The translations under genes were made by a program, and so were the position numbers. The notes beneath the pieces were generated by a model, which was given only the letters and a program-made list of their open reading frames with translations, ran no database searches and was not told the DNA's origin. This document shows positions 24,206 to 34,745 of a stretch of DNA of 64,000 nt, piece after piece. Source of the stretch: Bacteroidales bacterium. GTDB taxonomy: Bacteria > Bacteroidota > Bacteroidia > Bacteroidales > P3. The stretch spans positions 1 through 64,000 of the forward strand of contig JAFVCA010000005.1 in assembly GCA_017479705.1 (NCBI GenBank). The letters are read 5' to 3'. Within the stretch, counting starts at the first letter, position 1. Each line of letters begins with the position of its first letter.

Positions 24206-25567
24206 ATGCTGAAAAGGCTATTTTATATTGTGCTGATTATGGCAACGTTGTTGCCAGGGGTGTTTGCGTCGTGCAGCAAGGAGGAGCGCTATGCCTCCGA
24301 GTTGGGAGGGCTGGAGCTGTCGTGCGACACGATGGCTTTCGACACGGTGTTCACCCAGATGGGCACCACGACGCGCCAGTTCAAGGTCTACAACCGTGGC
24401 GACGAGGCGGTGCGCTTGGAGCAGGTGACGCTTGCCGGGGGCTACGGGTCACGCTTCCGCCTCAATGTGGATGGCGACACGGCCATGGTGGCCCGCAATG
24501 TGACTATCGCTGCGGGCGACAGCATCTTTGTCTTTGTGCGCGCCAACATAAAGCCCAACCTCAGCACCGAGCCGTTCCTGATAGAGGATGCCGTGCTCTT
24601 CAAGACCGAAGAGGCCGAGCGGCGCATGCCCTTGACGGCTTACGGGCGCAACGCCATCTACCATGTGCCCACGGACACGATACACTATACCGACGGCACA
24701 CCACTGATAGACTCCACCTTTGGGCAGCCCTATGCCTACAGCGTGATAGACTGCGAGAACTGGCGGCACGACCTGCCCCATGTGATTGTGGGCTACGCCG
24801 TGGTGGACTCGCGCCACACGCTGCGTCTGCAAGCGGGCGACGAGCTCTATTTCCACAACAATGCTGTGCTGTGGGTGTACGACAGTGCCACCCTCGTGGT
24901 GCAGGGTTCGGAGGAGCAGCCCGTGCTCTTCACCTCCGTGCGGCAGGACGGACGCTACAAAACACTGCCCGGCCAGTGGGGCTACGTCTGGCTCTCGGTG
25001 GGGAGCAAGGACAACGTGATAGACCATGCGCGGATTGAGAACGCTTTTATCGGCGTGCGGATGGACAGCTGCGCGAGCAACCAGCCCACACTCAGGGTGT
25101 CGAACACGCAGGTCTCCAACCATGTGTTGGCGGGGCTGCTGTGCCAGACGGCCACCGTTGTGGGGAGCAACCTGCTGGTGACCAACTGCGGGTCGGCAAC
25201 TGTGGCCCTGCGCTATGGCGGCGACTACAGCTTTGACCACTGCACCTTTGCCGACTACTGGCGGTTGGGCACGCGGACTTTTGGGAGTTTCTTTGTTACC
25301 AATGCTTTGGATTATGGCGACACACGCTATATCTGGCCCATGCGGGTCTCCCTGAAGGACTGCATAGTGTATGGCAGCCGCGCCGACGGCGAGATGTATG
25401 TGGACCTTGACGACCGCGTGGAGACGTCGCTGCTGATAGACCACTGCTTGGTGCGCGGTGGGGAGTGGGACGAGGACCCCAAGTTTGTAAACCCCGCGGA
25501 GGGAGACTACCACTTGGAGGAAGATTCGCCCGCACTGGGGATAGGATACAGCTATCCTGGAAATTAA
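24206..25567 (+). CDS. Right-handed beta-helix lipoprotein
   Basis: This 453-residue protein has a lipoprotein signal (VFASC, Cys22). Residues 40-150 form an Ig-like domain (FKVYNRGDEAVRLEQVTLAG...IAAGDSIFVFV), and 170-445 a run of short beta strands with turn residues (LTVVVQ-like, HARIENAFIGVRMD, LRVSNTQVSNH, YSFDHCTFADYWR, LKDCIVYGS) as in parallel beta-helix proteins. The end (DEDPKFVNPAEGDYHLEEDSPALGIG) is common in such envelope proteins. There are no catalytic residues that I recognise. It lies upstream of ruvA and sprA; the composite repeat at 25562-25626 separates it from ruvA. Confidence 0.75.
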   Translation: MLKRLFYIVLIMATLLPGVFASCSKEERYASELGGLELSCDTMAFDTVFTQMGTTTRQFKVYNRGDEAVRLEQVTLAGGYGSRFRLNVDGDTAMVARNVTIAAGDSIFVFVRANIKPNLSTEPFLIEDAVLFKTEEAERRMPLTAYGRNAIYHVPTDTIHYTDGTPLIDSTFGQPYAYSVIDCENWRHDLPHVIVGYAVVDSRHTLRLQAGDELYFHNNAVLWVYDSATLVVQGSEEQPVLFTSVRQDGRYKTLPGQWGYVWLSVGSKDNVIDHARIENAFIGVRMDSCASNQPTLRVSNTQVSNHVLAGLLCQTATVVGSNLLVTNCGSATVALRYGGDYSFDHCTFADYWRLGTRTFGSFFVTNALDYGDTRYIWPMRVSLKDCIVYGSRADGEMYVDLDDRVETSLLIDHCLVRGGEWDEDPKFVNPAEGDYHLEEDSPALGIGYSYPGN

Positions 25568-25626
25568 AAATTGAAAATTAAATAATACCTGCGGAGGTTC
25601 TCCGCTCACGAATTAACACATTCAAA
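25562..25626 (+). repeat. Composite intergenic repeat before ruvA
   Basis: The order is AATTAAAAATTGAAAATTAA, a hairpin GCGGAG-GTT-CTCCGC (25591-25605), then TCACGAATTAACACATTC running to 3 bp before the ruvA ATG. The same composite precedes sufS (35832-35867) and appears inverted after the nuclease gene (57681-57716). Confidence 0.85.
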
Positions 25627-26220
25627 ATGTACGAATATATATCAGGAAAGCTGGCCAGCATCACTCCCGCCAATGCAGTGATAGACTGCTGCGGTGTGGG
25701 TTACCTGCTTGACATTACGCTGAACACCTACAGCGCCATTCAGGAAAAAACGGAGGTGCGGCTGTGGGTGCATGAGGTGATACGCGAGGATGCCCACCTG
25801 CTCTACGGTTTCTTTACCATGCAGGAGCGGAGCCTCTTCCGGTTGCTGTTGGGCGTGAACGGCGTGGGAGCCGCCACGGCGCGGATGATGCTCTCCTCCC
25901 TCTCCGTCGAAGAGCTGACACAGGCTATCGCCACGGGCGATGCGCGGACTGTGCAGCGCGTCAAGGGCGTGGGAGCCAAGACGGCGGGACGCATCGTCCT
26001 TGAGTTGCAGGACAAAGTGTCCGACACTGCCGGACAGTATTCCGCTGCGGGCATTAGCACCGGGGCTGCCTCACCGGCCATCAGTGTGAAGAAGGACGAG
26101 ACCGTCAGCGCATTGGTCATGCTCGGTTTCCCCAAGCCCGCGGCCGAGAAGGTGGTGGGAGCCTTGGACGGCAGCCTCACCGTGGAAGAGATGATCAAAG
26201 AAGCACTGAAGAGATTGTAA
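25627..26220 (+). CDS. ruvA: Holliday junction helicase subunit RuvA
   Basis: This 197-residue protein binds four-way DNA junctions as a tetramer and loads the RuvB motor. The N-terminal OB domain begins MYEYISGKLASITPANAVID. It is followed by the helix-hairpin-helix pair (LLGVNGVGAATARMML; VKGVGAKTAGRIVLELQDKV) and the C-terminal RuvB-binding three-helix domain (SALVMLGFPKPAAEKVV). The length is typical. It lies 15 bp upstream of sprA; I recall the ruvA-sprA order from other Bacteroidota. Confidence 0.97.
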   Translation: MYEYISGKLASITPANAVIDCCGVGYLLDITLNTYSAIQEKTEVRLWVHEVIREDAHLLYGFFTMQERSLFRLLLGVNGVGAATARMMLSSLSVEELTQAIATGDARTVQRVKGVGAKTAGRIVLELQDKVSDTAGQYSAAGISTGAASPAISVKKDETVSALVMLGFPKPAAEKVVGALDGSLTVEEMIKEALKRL

Positions 26221-26235
26221 TCACAAAAGCACGCA

Positions 26236-29200
26236 TTGAGAAAAGCACTTCATAATACAAACCGCCACGGTGTGGGAGCCATCAAGGGTCTCCTCAGGCT
26301 GTGTCTGCTGCTCCTGCTCTTTGGGGTGGGAGGGAACCTCTGTGCCCAGACCCCTGACGGGGGCAGGACCACGGTGGTGGAGTATGATGCCGAAAGCGGT
26401 TCGTATGTGAAGGTGACACGTGTGGGCGACATGGTCATAGAGCGCGAATACATGACCTTTGAAGAGTATCAGAACTACCAGATGGACCAGCTGATGAGGA
26501 AATACTGGGACGAGCGTTCCGCCGTAAGCGACACGGCTTCCGACGACGGTCTGCTGAGCCGCATACCCGGTTTCAGCGAAATCAGCAAGAAGGTCGACGG
26601 ATTGCTGGCCATCCCCAATATCTCCATCAATCCTTCGGGTAGCGCTGACCTCACCTTCCAGATAGTCAATAATTACCGTGACGATTATAACATTGATGCC
26701 AACCGCCGCAGCGTCACCACCTTCGACTTCGACGAGAACATCCAAGTCAACCTCAATGCAAAGATTGGGGACCTCTTCGACTTTGACATCAACTGGAACA
26801 CCCAAGCCACCTTCGACTTTGAGAACAAAATCAAACTCAAATACGAGGGCAAGGAGGACGACATCCTGCAACTCTTTGAGGCTGCCAACATCTCCTTCCC
26901 CCTCAACACCACCCTTATCCACGGCAGCCAAGAGCTGTTCGGTGTGCACACCAAGCTCAAGTTCGGCAAACTGACCGTCGACGCTGTCGTGTCGCAGAAA
27001 GAGACCAGCACCGAGAACATGCGCGTGCAAGGAGGTGCTTCCACGCAGGAATTCCAAATCCGTGCGGACGAATACGAGGAAAACCGCCACTACTTCATTG
27101 CGCAATACTTCTACGACAACTACAACAAGGCCATGTCCACCCTCCCCACGCCCAACACCAACATCAAGATTATCCGTATGGAAGTGTGGCGTACCAATGT
27201 GGGAGCCGCTGTGACAAACAACCGCAATATCCTTGCCCTCACCGACCTGGGTGAGGACCTGCCCTCCAACAGCCGCGTCATAGGCGGACGCTCCGAGCGC
27301 CCGACCAACGGCAGCAACAACCTGTTGGAAATCCTCAATCCCGCAGCCATCCGCAGCATCGACAACATCACCACCTACATGCAGGGAGCCGGATTCACGG
27401 CCGGTGCCGATTACGTGAAAGTGGAGAGTGCCCGATTGTTGAACAGCAACGAGTACACCTACAATGCCCAACTCGGATTCATCACCCTCAACCAGCCTCT
27501 CAGTGCCGACCAAGTGCTGGCCGTAGCCTTCCAGTATCAGGTGATTGGCGACACCACTGTCTACCAAGTGGGTGAACTCACCACTGACGGTGTCAACGAC
27601 CCCAATACCCTTATCGTCAAACTGCTGAAAGGAACGGGCGTGGACACCCGCAGTCCCCTGTGGCGACTGATGATGAAGAACGTCTACTTCCTGCGCAGCA
27701 CCCAGATAGGCCGTGAGAACTTCCGCCTCAACATCCTCTACGAAAGCCGCGAAGGTGGAGTGGGCATAGGCTATTTCACCTCTGGACCCAAAGAGGGAAT
27801 ACCCCTCATCGAGCTTTTTGGTCTGGACCGCATGGATGCCTCGCAGAACTACTACTATGCCGACGGAGTCTTCGACTGGTTTGACAGTGCTGCCTTCAAA
27901 GGCGGTATCATCCAGGCCAGCACAGGCCGCATCTTCTTCCCCTATGTCGAACCCTTTGGGCGCGACCTGCGGCAGCTCATTGGCGACGACGAGTTTGCGC
28001 AGGAGTACTGCTTTGACTCCCTCTACACCATGACCCGCACCCTCGCCCAGCAGTATGCCGACAAGAACAAATTCTATATAGAGGGCTATTTCTCCTCCAC
28101 TGTCAGTGGCGAAATCTCGTTGGGTTACAGTGTCTCGCCCGGCTCCGTCACTGTCACCGCCGGAGGCGTTCCGCTCATTGAGAATGTCGACTACACCGTC
28201 GACTACACCATGGGCACCGTCCGCATCGTCAACGAGAGCATCCTCAGCAGTGGCACGCCCATCAGCGTCAGCAGCGAGAACAACTCCTTCAGCATGATGA
28301 CCAAGACCATGGCAGGTGCACACGTCAACTACGAGATTGAGCCGGACTTTAATGTCGGTGCCACCTTCATGAACCTCTACGAAAAGCCCCTCACGCAGAA
28401 GAATAACTTCGGCGACGAGCCCACCTCCAACAGCATCTACGGCTTCGACCTCAACTACCGCCATGATGCTCCCTTCATCACCAAAGCCATCGACTGGCTG
28501 CCCGGCATTGACACCAAAGCGCCCTCAACGCTCACCCTCTCCGCCGAGTTTGCCCAATTCATCCCCGGCCTCGCCTCCACTGGCAGCAAAGAGGGCAGCG
28601 TCACCTACGTCGACGACTTCGAGGGGGCCGAGAGCAGCATTGACCTCAAAGGCGTCATGTTCTGGCATCTTGCCTCCACCCCGCAGGACTACCGCCTCTC
28701 CCTGCCCATGTTCCCAGAGTCGGCACCCTCCACAGGCCTTGCCTACGGCTTCAACCGTGCCAAACTTGCCTGGTATCGTATTGACAATCTCTTCTACAGC
28801 TCTGACAGCCCCCGCAACCTCACTGAGGACGACCGCTCCCATCCTTACGCCCGCCGCATAGCCGAGCAGGAAGTCTTCCCCAACAAGCAGCTGGCACAGG
28901 GAGAGCTTACCAACATCTACGAGCTTAACCTTGCCTTCTATCCCGCCGAGCGCGGCCCTTACAACTACGATGTGGGCCCCACCTCCTACAGCTCCGGCCT
29001 TCAAGCCGACGGAACCCTTGCCGACCCTCGCAGCCGTTGGGGAGGCATCATGCGCCAACTTGACTACACCGACTTTGAGACTCAGAACATAGAGACCATC
29101 GAATTCTGGCTCATGGACCCCTTCATCCTCAATCCTGACCACACGGGCGGCAAGCTTTACATCAACCTTGGCGACATCAGCGAGGACATACTCCGCGACG

Positions 29201-32200
29201 GCCGCAAAAGTTTCGAGAACGGACTGCCCACAGGACCTGAAGTTACCGGCGTAGACACCACCATTTGGGGACGTGTGCCCAACACGCAGCCCATCGTCAA
29301 CGCCTTCTCTGGCGACGAGTCCTCCCGCAAATACCAGGATGTCGGCTACGATGGCCTTGGCAGCACCCGCGGCCTCACCGACGAGCAAAGCTTCTTTGCC
29401 GAATACATCAATCAAGTGGCCCTCCTCCACGGCACCGACTCCCGCGCCTACCAGCTGGCCGTTGACGACCCCTCCGCTGACGACTTCCACTACTACCGCG
29501 GCACCGACTACGACAACCTCGACCTCAAAATCAATGACCGTTACAAATACTACAATAACCCTGAAGGCAACTCCACCGTCGACGCCGACAACCCCGAAAG
29601 CTACACCACTGCAGCTTCCATCTATCCCAACGTTGAGGATATAAATCGCGACAACACCCTCAGCGAGAGTGAGAACTATTACCAATACGTTGTCGAACTT
29701 GACCCCTCCAAGATGGTCATCGGCCAGAATCACATTGTCGACATTCAGGAAGCCGCCAACGTCATGCTCCCCAATGGCACAACAACTTCCTGCAAGTGGT
29801 ACCAGTTCCGCATACCCATCCGCGAGTACGACCAACTGGTAGGCAAGCTCAACGGCTTCCAGTCAATACGTTTCATGCGAATGTTCCTCAACGACTTTGA
29901 AGAGCCCATCATACTCCGATTTGCCACCTTAGAACTCGTTTATGCCACATGGCGCAAATATACCGAGAACCTCCTCCAGCCCGGCGACTATCCCACCGGC
30001 ACCGGGGCCGGAACCTCCTTCAGCATCGGAACCGTCAACATTGAAGAGAATGGCAGTCGCTATCCTGTTCCCTATGTCCTCCCACCCGATATTGAACGCG
30101 AAGAGTGGTACAGCACCTCGTCCGTGGCCATCAAACTCAACGAGCAAGCTCTCGCATTGGACATCTCCAACCTTGCCTCTGGCGATGCCCGCGCCGTTTA
30201 CCGCAGCACCCAATATGACCTCCGCAACTACGGCAAGCTGAAGATGTTTGTCCATGCCGAGAAGAAAGACCTCACCACACCGATAGAAGATGAAGATCTT
30301 GTGCTCTTTGTCCGCCTTGGCAGCGACTACACCAACAACTACTACGAGTATGAAGTGCCCCTCAAATTCACTGACTGGGGCGTAAGCCGTGACGACCCCT
30401 ACGCCATCTGGCCGCGGGAAAATAACGTGGAGATAGACCTGAACAAACTTGTCGACATCAAGACCAACCGCAACAAGCTCATACGCCACGGCGACCTTGC
30501 CTACAGTAGCCAGCTCCTCTATAGTGAGTATGCCGACGGAAGGAAGTACACCGTTCTTGGCGCCCCCAACCTCGGCAAGGTGAAAGTCATCATGATTGGT
30601 GTCAGGAATCCGAAAAAGGAGCGGTTGGACGATGGCAACGACATGCTGCCAAAATCCTGTATAGTATGGCTCAATGAGCTGCGCCTTACCGACTTCAACA
30701 ACCGTGGCGGCTGGGCGGCCATGGCCTTGGCCCGCACCAATCTGGCCGACCTCGGCAACCTCTCGCTCTACGGTTCCTATCGCACGGCCGGTTTCGGCAA
30801 TCTGGAAGAGAAACCCACCTCGTTAGAGTTGGTGAACACCCTCCAGATGCAAAGCACCCTCGATTTGGAACTCGGCAAATTCCTCCCCGAGAAATGGGGT
30901 GTCCACATCCCATTCTATTTGGACTATAACAAACAGGTGGGCAGTCCGGAATACAACCCCTTGGACCCCGATGTCCGTCTGCGTGACGACCTGAAAACAT
31001 ACGCTACCCAGGAGGAACGGGACAGCGTGCGTGCCATAGCCCAAGAGCGTCACACCACGACCAACATCACCTTGACCAATATGCGCAAGGATCGCACAGG
31101 CAAAGGGGCTTTGAAACCGCACTTCTACGATATTGAGAATTTCACCTTCTCATACGCCTACAGCCGGGAGCGGTCGTCGAATGATGAACTGGACCATTAC
31201 AACAAGGACCAGCACCGCGGCGGTTTCACCTATGCCTATACACCCAAGGAGCCCGGACTCTTTGCACCTTTTGCCAAGTCCACCTCCAAATTCATCAACA
31301 GCAAGAACGGTAAATTCATCAAAGATTTCAATCTCTATTACAAGCCCAAGAACTTCTCATTCAGCACCGAGGTCTACCGTGACTACGAAGAGACCCTGTT
31401 GCGCAAGAAAGGGGCGGCACTTGTAATTATGAAGCCTACCTACTACAAGCAATTCACCTGGCGACGGGATTACGGTTTGCAGTGGGACATCAGCCGCAGT
31501 TTGCGTATACAGTACAACGCCACCGCCAACGCGCGTATTGACGAGCCCGTGGGGCGTGCCGACACCCGCGAGAGCAGGGAGGCCATAAGGAACTCGCTGA
31601 AGGAAGGTGGCACCATGCAGAACTATCAGCAGACGATAAACGCCACATGGGAATTGCCCATCAGCAAGCTTCCATATCTCGACTTTCTGCGTGTCCCCGT
31701 CAGTTACAGGGCGACCTATAATTTTATGGGCACCACCCAGGCACTCTCCTCAATGGGCAGCACCCTTAATGGTGCAGGGCAGTTGCAGGCCTCCGTCTCT
31801 GGCTCCATGCAGACACTGTACAACCGCTTCCCCTTCATCAAGAATGCCTACAAGCAGAAACAGGCCAAACAAACCAAGGACCCCAAACGGATGACCAAGA
31901 AGGAGCGCGAACAGGCCGTCAGGGACTCCGTGGCCCGTGCAAAGAACCCGGATTCTGTGCGCCGTGCGCAAGTGGCCGAGATGCTTACCGAGGTGGGCCA
32001 TTTCGCCATCCGTATGGTAACAGGGTTGAAAAACTTCTCGGTCCAGTATAGCCGTAATACGGGTTCGTTGCTGCCCGGCTATATGGGTTCGGCGCGAATT
32101 CTCGGCATGGATCCGAGGAATGGGTGGATGCCAGGTCCGGCCTTTGTTGTGGGGTATAATGACGGCCTCGTAGAGCGTCTGCGGGAGAACCGATTGTTAA

Positions 32201-33375
32201 GTACCGACACGCTGATGAACAGTCCGCACCGCAACACGCTCACGCAGATGATGTCGCTACAGGCCACGGTGGAACCGATACGCGATTTCCGAATAGAATT
32301 GACGGCTTCGCAAAACAACCAGTCGCGCGAAGAGTATTATTACAAGTTTATGAGCCAGCTTGACGATGTCGACGGTCCATTGAGCTACGTCATGGCGGGC
32401 ACCTACACAACCACCTGCTGGAGCATGGCCACCGCTTTTGCCGACCCGGACAAGCTCTATGAGCAATTCCTTTCAAGCAGGAGGGTGGTTGCCGACAGGC
32501 TGGCAGCTGCCAATCCCGACGCCCGCTGTGACCAACTGATACACGACACAATGAGTGGCGAATACTTCCCCTTCGGTTATGGCCCCAACCAGCAGACTGT
32601 GTTGCTGACCAGTTTTCTTTCCACCTATCTGGGCAAGGATGCCGCGAGCTATGGTTTCTCGCCTTTCATGGGTCTTCCGCTGCCCAATTGGTCCATCAAT
32701 TACAATGGTCTGAACAAGGTGGCCTGGTTGAAGAAGTGGTTTACCAACATCTCCCTGTCGCACAGATATTCTTCCACATACAGCATTGGCAATTACTACA
32801 CCGATGCAGCCATCTCCGGGCGCGAGGGCTACGACTACGGCAAAGAGACGGTGCTGAATGGCAGCGACGACTTTGTGGCTCCGATGAGCATGGAGTCCGT
32901 GCAGATCAGTGAGCAGTTCAATCCCCTCATCAGGCTTGCCGTGAGTATGACAAACAGTGTGCAGCTGAACCTGTCCGTGCAGCGCAACAGGACGTTGAGT
33001 CTAAGCTTCTCGAACAACCAGCTGACGGAAACCACCCGCCGTAGCATCACTTTCGGTGGTGGATACCGTTTCAAGGACGTGGCTTTCGACGTGAAGGTGG
33101 GAGAGAGTGTACAGCACCTGAAGAGCGACATCGTCCTTCAGCTGAACCTCTCCTACAACAGCAACAAGACCCATATCCGCAAGATTAACCAGAATGTCAG
33201 TCAGGTGTCGTCGGGCAGCGAAGTGTGGATGGCTGAGCTTTCGGCGGAGTATGCTCTCTCCACCTCGTTGACGTTGCGGGCTTTCTTCCAGACCAATATT
33301 AATAATCCCTATATCCGCAATGCCTACCCCAATTCTACTACCAAGGGAGGAATAACGATTAGGTTTAGCTTCTAA
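26236..33375 (+). CDS. sprA: Type IX secretion outer-membrane translocon SprA (Sov)
   Basis: At 2379 residues this is by far the largest gene here. SprA forms the giant single-chain outer-membrane barrel (36 strands in Flavobacterium) through which folded type IX cargo leaves the cell. Signal peptide 1-38 (ends NLCAQ). Family landmarks: ISKKVDGLLAIPNISINPSG, LTFQIVNNYRDD, DLFDFDINWNTQATFDFENK (near 175-200), SVTYVDDFEGAESSIDLKG (near 785), IVWLNELRLTDFNNRGGWA (near 1478), and a C-terminal set of barrel strands ending GGITIRFSF. The only reasonable start is TTG at 26236, rare in this phylum; no ATG fits in frame before the signal peptide. It probably shares a transcript with ruvA and the TPR gene. 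Confidence 0.96.
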   Translation: MRKALHNTNRHGVGAIKGLLRLCLLLLLFGVGGNLCAQTPDGGRTTVVEYDAESGSYVKVTRVGDMVIEREYMTFEEYQNYQMDQLMRKYWDERSAVSDTASDDGLLSRIPGFSEISKKVDGLLAIPNISINPSGSADLTFQIVNNYRDDYNIDANRRSVTTFDFDENIQVNLNAKIGDLFDFDINWNTQATFDFENKIKLKYEGKEDDILQLFEAANISFPLNTTLIHGSQELFGVHTKLKFGKLTVDAVVSQKETSTENMRVQGGASTQEFQIRADEYEENRHYFIAQYFYDNYNKAMSTLPTPNTNIKIIRMEVWRTNVGAAVTNNRNILALTDLGEDLPSNSRVIGGRSERPTNGSNNLLEILNPAAIRSIDNITTYMQGAGFTAGADYVKVESARLLNSNEYTYNAQLGFITLNQPLSADQVLAVAFQYQVIGDTTVYQVGELTTDGVNDPNTLIVKLLKGTGVDTRSPLWRLMMKNVYFLRSTQIGRENFRLNILYESREGGVGIGYFTSGPKEGIPLIELFGLDRMDASQNYYYADGVFDWFDSAAFKGGIIQASTGRIFFPYVEPFGRDLRQLIGDDEFAQEYCFDSLYTMTRTLAQQYADKNKFYIEGYFSSTVSGEISLGYSVSPGSVTVTAGGVPLIENVDYTVDYTMGTVRIVNESILSSGTPISVSSENNSFSMMTKTMAGAHVNYEIEPDFNVGATFMNLYEKPLTQKNNFGDEPTSNSIYGFDLNYRHDAPFITKAIDWLPGIDTKAPSTLTLSAEFAQFIPGLASTGSKEGSVTYVDDFEGAESSIDLKGVMFWHLASTPQDYRLSLPMFPESAPSTGLAYGFNRAKLAWYRIDNLFYSSDSPRNLTEDDRSHPYARRIAEQEVFPNKQLAQGELTNIYELNLAFYPAERGPYNYDVGPTSYSSGLQADGTLADPRSRWGGIMRQLDYTDFETQNIETIEFWLMDPFILNPDHTGGKLYINLGDISEDILRDGRKSFENGLPTGPEVTGVDTTIWGRVPNTQPIVNAFSGDESSRKYQDVGYDGLGSTRGLTDEQSFFAEYINQVALLHGTDSRAYQLAVDDPSADDFHYYRGTDYDNLDLKINDRYKYYNNPEGNSTVDADNPESYTTAASIYPNVEDINRDNTLSESENYYQYVVELDPSKMVIGQNHIVDIQEAANVMLPNGTTTSCKWYQFRIPIREYDQLVGKLNGFQSIRFMRMFLNDFEEPIILRFATLELVYATWRKYTENLLQPGDYPTGTGAGTSFSIGTVNIEENGSRYPVPYVLPPDIEREEWYSTSSVAIKLNEQALALDISNLASGDARAVYRSTQYDLRNYGKLKMFVHAEKKDLTTPIEDEDLVLFVRLGSDYTNNYYEYEVPLKFTDWGVSRDDPYAIWPRENNVEIDLNKLVDIKTNRNKLIRHGDLAYSSQLLYSEYADGRKYTVLGAPNLGKVKVIMIGVRNPKKERLDDGNDMLPKSCIVWLNELRLTDFNNRGGWAAMALARTNLADLGNLSLYGSYRTAGFGNLEEKPTSLELVNTLQMQSTLDLELGKFLPEKWGVHIPFYLDYNKQVGSPEYNPLDPDVRLRDDLKTYATQEERDSVRAIAQERHTTTNITLTNMRKDRTGKGALKPHFYDIENFTFSYAYSRERSSNDELDHYNKDQHRGGFTYAYTPKEPGLFAPFAKSTSKFINSKNGKFIKDFNLYYKPKNFSFSTEVYRDYEETLLRKKGAALVIMKPTYYKQFTWRRDYGLQWDISRSLRIQYNATANARIDEPVGRADTRESREAIRNSLKEGGTMQNYQQTINATWELPISKLPYLDFLRVPVSYRATYNFMGTTQALSSMGSTLNGAGQLQASVSGSMQTLYNRFPFIKNAYKQKQAKQTKDPKRMTKKEREQAVRDSVARAKNPDSVRRAQVAEMLTEVGHFAIRMVTGLKNFSVQYSRNTGSLLPGYMGSARILGMDPRNGWMPGPAFVVGYNDGLVERLRENRLLSTDTLMNSPHRNTLTQMMSLQATVEPIRDFRIELTASQNNQSREEYYYKFMSQLDDVDGPLSYVMAGTYTTTCWSMATAFADPDKLYEQFLSSRRVVADRLAAANPDARCDQLIHDTMSGEYFPFGYGPNQQTVLLTSFLSTYLGKDAASYGFSPFMGLPLPNWSINYNGLNKVAWLKKWFTNISLSHRYSSTYSIGNYYTDAAISGREGYDYGKETVLNGSDDFVAPMSMESVQISEQFNPLIRLAVSMTNSVQLNLSVQRNRTLSLSFSNNQLTETTRRSITFGGGYRFKDVAFDVKVGESVQHLKSDIVLQLNLSYNSNKTHIRKINQNVSQVSSGSEVWMAELSAEYALSTSLTLRAFFQTNINNPYIRNAYPNSTTKGGITIRFSF

Positions 33376-33395
33376 AAATGATAAATGACTAACGA

Positions 33396-34697
33396 ATGAA
33401 GATTGACCGTTTTAAAGACTATGACCCAGAGGTCCGCGACTTGGTTCTCCGCTTTGAGCGGCAGGGCGCGGGCGGCTACTCTTTCTTTGACGTGGATGAG
33501 CTGGAGGTTATTATGGATTACTATTTAGAGGTGTACGACGATGAGGGACTGGAGTCGGCAGTGGCCTTTGGCGAGAGCCTTTTCCCCGGCAGCAGTGCTG
33601 TACGCTTGCGTAGGGCTCACCTGCTGAGCATCCGTGGCCAGTTTGACGAGGCGCTGGATATTTTGAGGGAGTTGGCACAGACGGAGCCGGACAATACGGA
33701 CGTGAGTTATGCTATGGGTGCTGTGTACGGCATGATGGGTCTGGCCCAGGAGGCGATAGACTGCTATCAGCGGGCCGCCAAGGACGGCTATGAGCTGGAC
33801 ATGGTTTATGGGAATATCGGCGACGAGTATTACAACATGGGTAAGTTGGATGAGGCTGCCCGGTACTACCACAAAGCTGTGGAGGTGAACCCGGAGGAAA
33901 GCCGTTCGCTCTATAATCTGGCGTGTACGGAGGCGGAGCGTGGCAATGGCGAGTCAGCAGTGGGGTTTTTCAGAAATCTGGTTGAGAACAGGCCGTACAA
34001 CAAGTGGGCCTGGTTCGGGCTGGGGCTGGTCTACAGCCGATTGGGTCTGTATGAGTTGGGAGCCGATGCTTTTGAGTATGCACTGGCTATCGACAGCTCC
34101 CTTGTCGACGCTTATCTGGGCTTGGCGGACTGCTATGCCAATATGGGAAAGCGGGAGCGTGCGGTGCTGACTTTGCGCGATGCGTTGGACTATACCGACG
34201 ACCGGCCGTATATCTTCTTCTGTATAGGCTCGCTGTACAAGGAGGCGAATAATTACCACACTGCCACGGTCTACTTCCATGATGCGCTGAAGGAGGATCC
34301 CGCCTACTCGGCAGCTTGGCGTGAGTTGGGTGTCTGCAGCCAGATGATGGGCTACGGCGAGGAGGCTGCAACCTATTACCGCCGCGCCATAGACCTCGAC
34401 CCCACGAGCGACGAGGCTTGGCTTTGTCTGGCAGATTTGTATATGGATAATGAGCGCTGGTCGGATGCTTCGCAGTTGTTGGAGGGTGGCTATGCCGATG
34501 CCACCGACCCGGTGGCTTTTGCCGTGCGGCTGTGCTATTGCTACTACCGCCTTGGCAAGGATATCCGTATGATGGATTTCCTCACTTCCTCACATATCGA
34601 CGCCCTTCAGCTGTATGGCGATTTGCTTGCAATGTGGCCGGCTCTTGCCGAGGATGGGGCATTGCTTGCTTTCATGTTGAGTTTTTCAAACAATTAA
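33396..34697 (+). CDS. Tetratricopeptide-repeat protein
   Basis: This 433-residue soluble protein consists mostly of TPR helices, about nine units from residue 60 onward (for example SYAMGAVYGMMGLAQEAIDC, VYGNIGDEYYNMGKLDEAA, AWRELGVCSQMMGYGEEAA). There is no signal peptide or membrane helix, so it acts in the cytoplasm as a scaffold. It is rich in Asp, Glu, Tyr and Leu. It lies 20 bp after sprA; a part in type IX secretion or envelope assembly is a guess from position only. Confidence 0.85.
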   Translation: MKIDRFKDYDPEVRDLVLRFERQGAGGYSFFDVDELEVIMDYYLEVYDDEGLESAVAFGESLFPGSSAVRLRRAHLLSIRGQFDEALDILRELAQTEPDNTDVSYAMGAVYGMMGLAQEAIDCYQRAAKDGYELDMVYGNIGDEYYNMGKLDEAARYYHKAVEVNPEESRSLYNLACTEAERGNGESAVGFFRNLVENRPYNKWAWFGLGLVYSRLGLYELGADAFEYALAIDSSLVDAYLGLADCYANMGKRERAVLTLRDALDYTDDRPYIFFCIGSLYKEANNYHTATVYFHDALKEDPAYSAAWRELGVCSQMMGYGEEAATYYRRAIDLDPTSDEAWLCLADLYMDNERWSDASQLLEGGYADATDPVAFAVRLCYCYYRLGKDIRMMDFLTSSHIDALQLYGDLLAMWPALAEDGALLAFMLSFSNN

Positions 34698-34745
34698 AAA
34701 TAATTAAAAACTGACTCGCGAATTAACACATTAACACATTTATTT

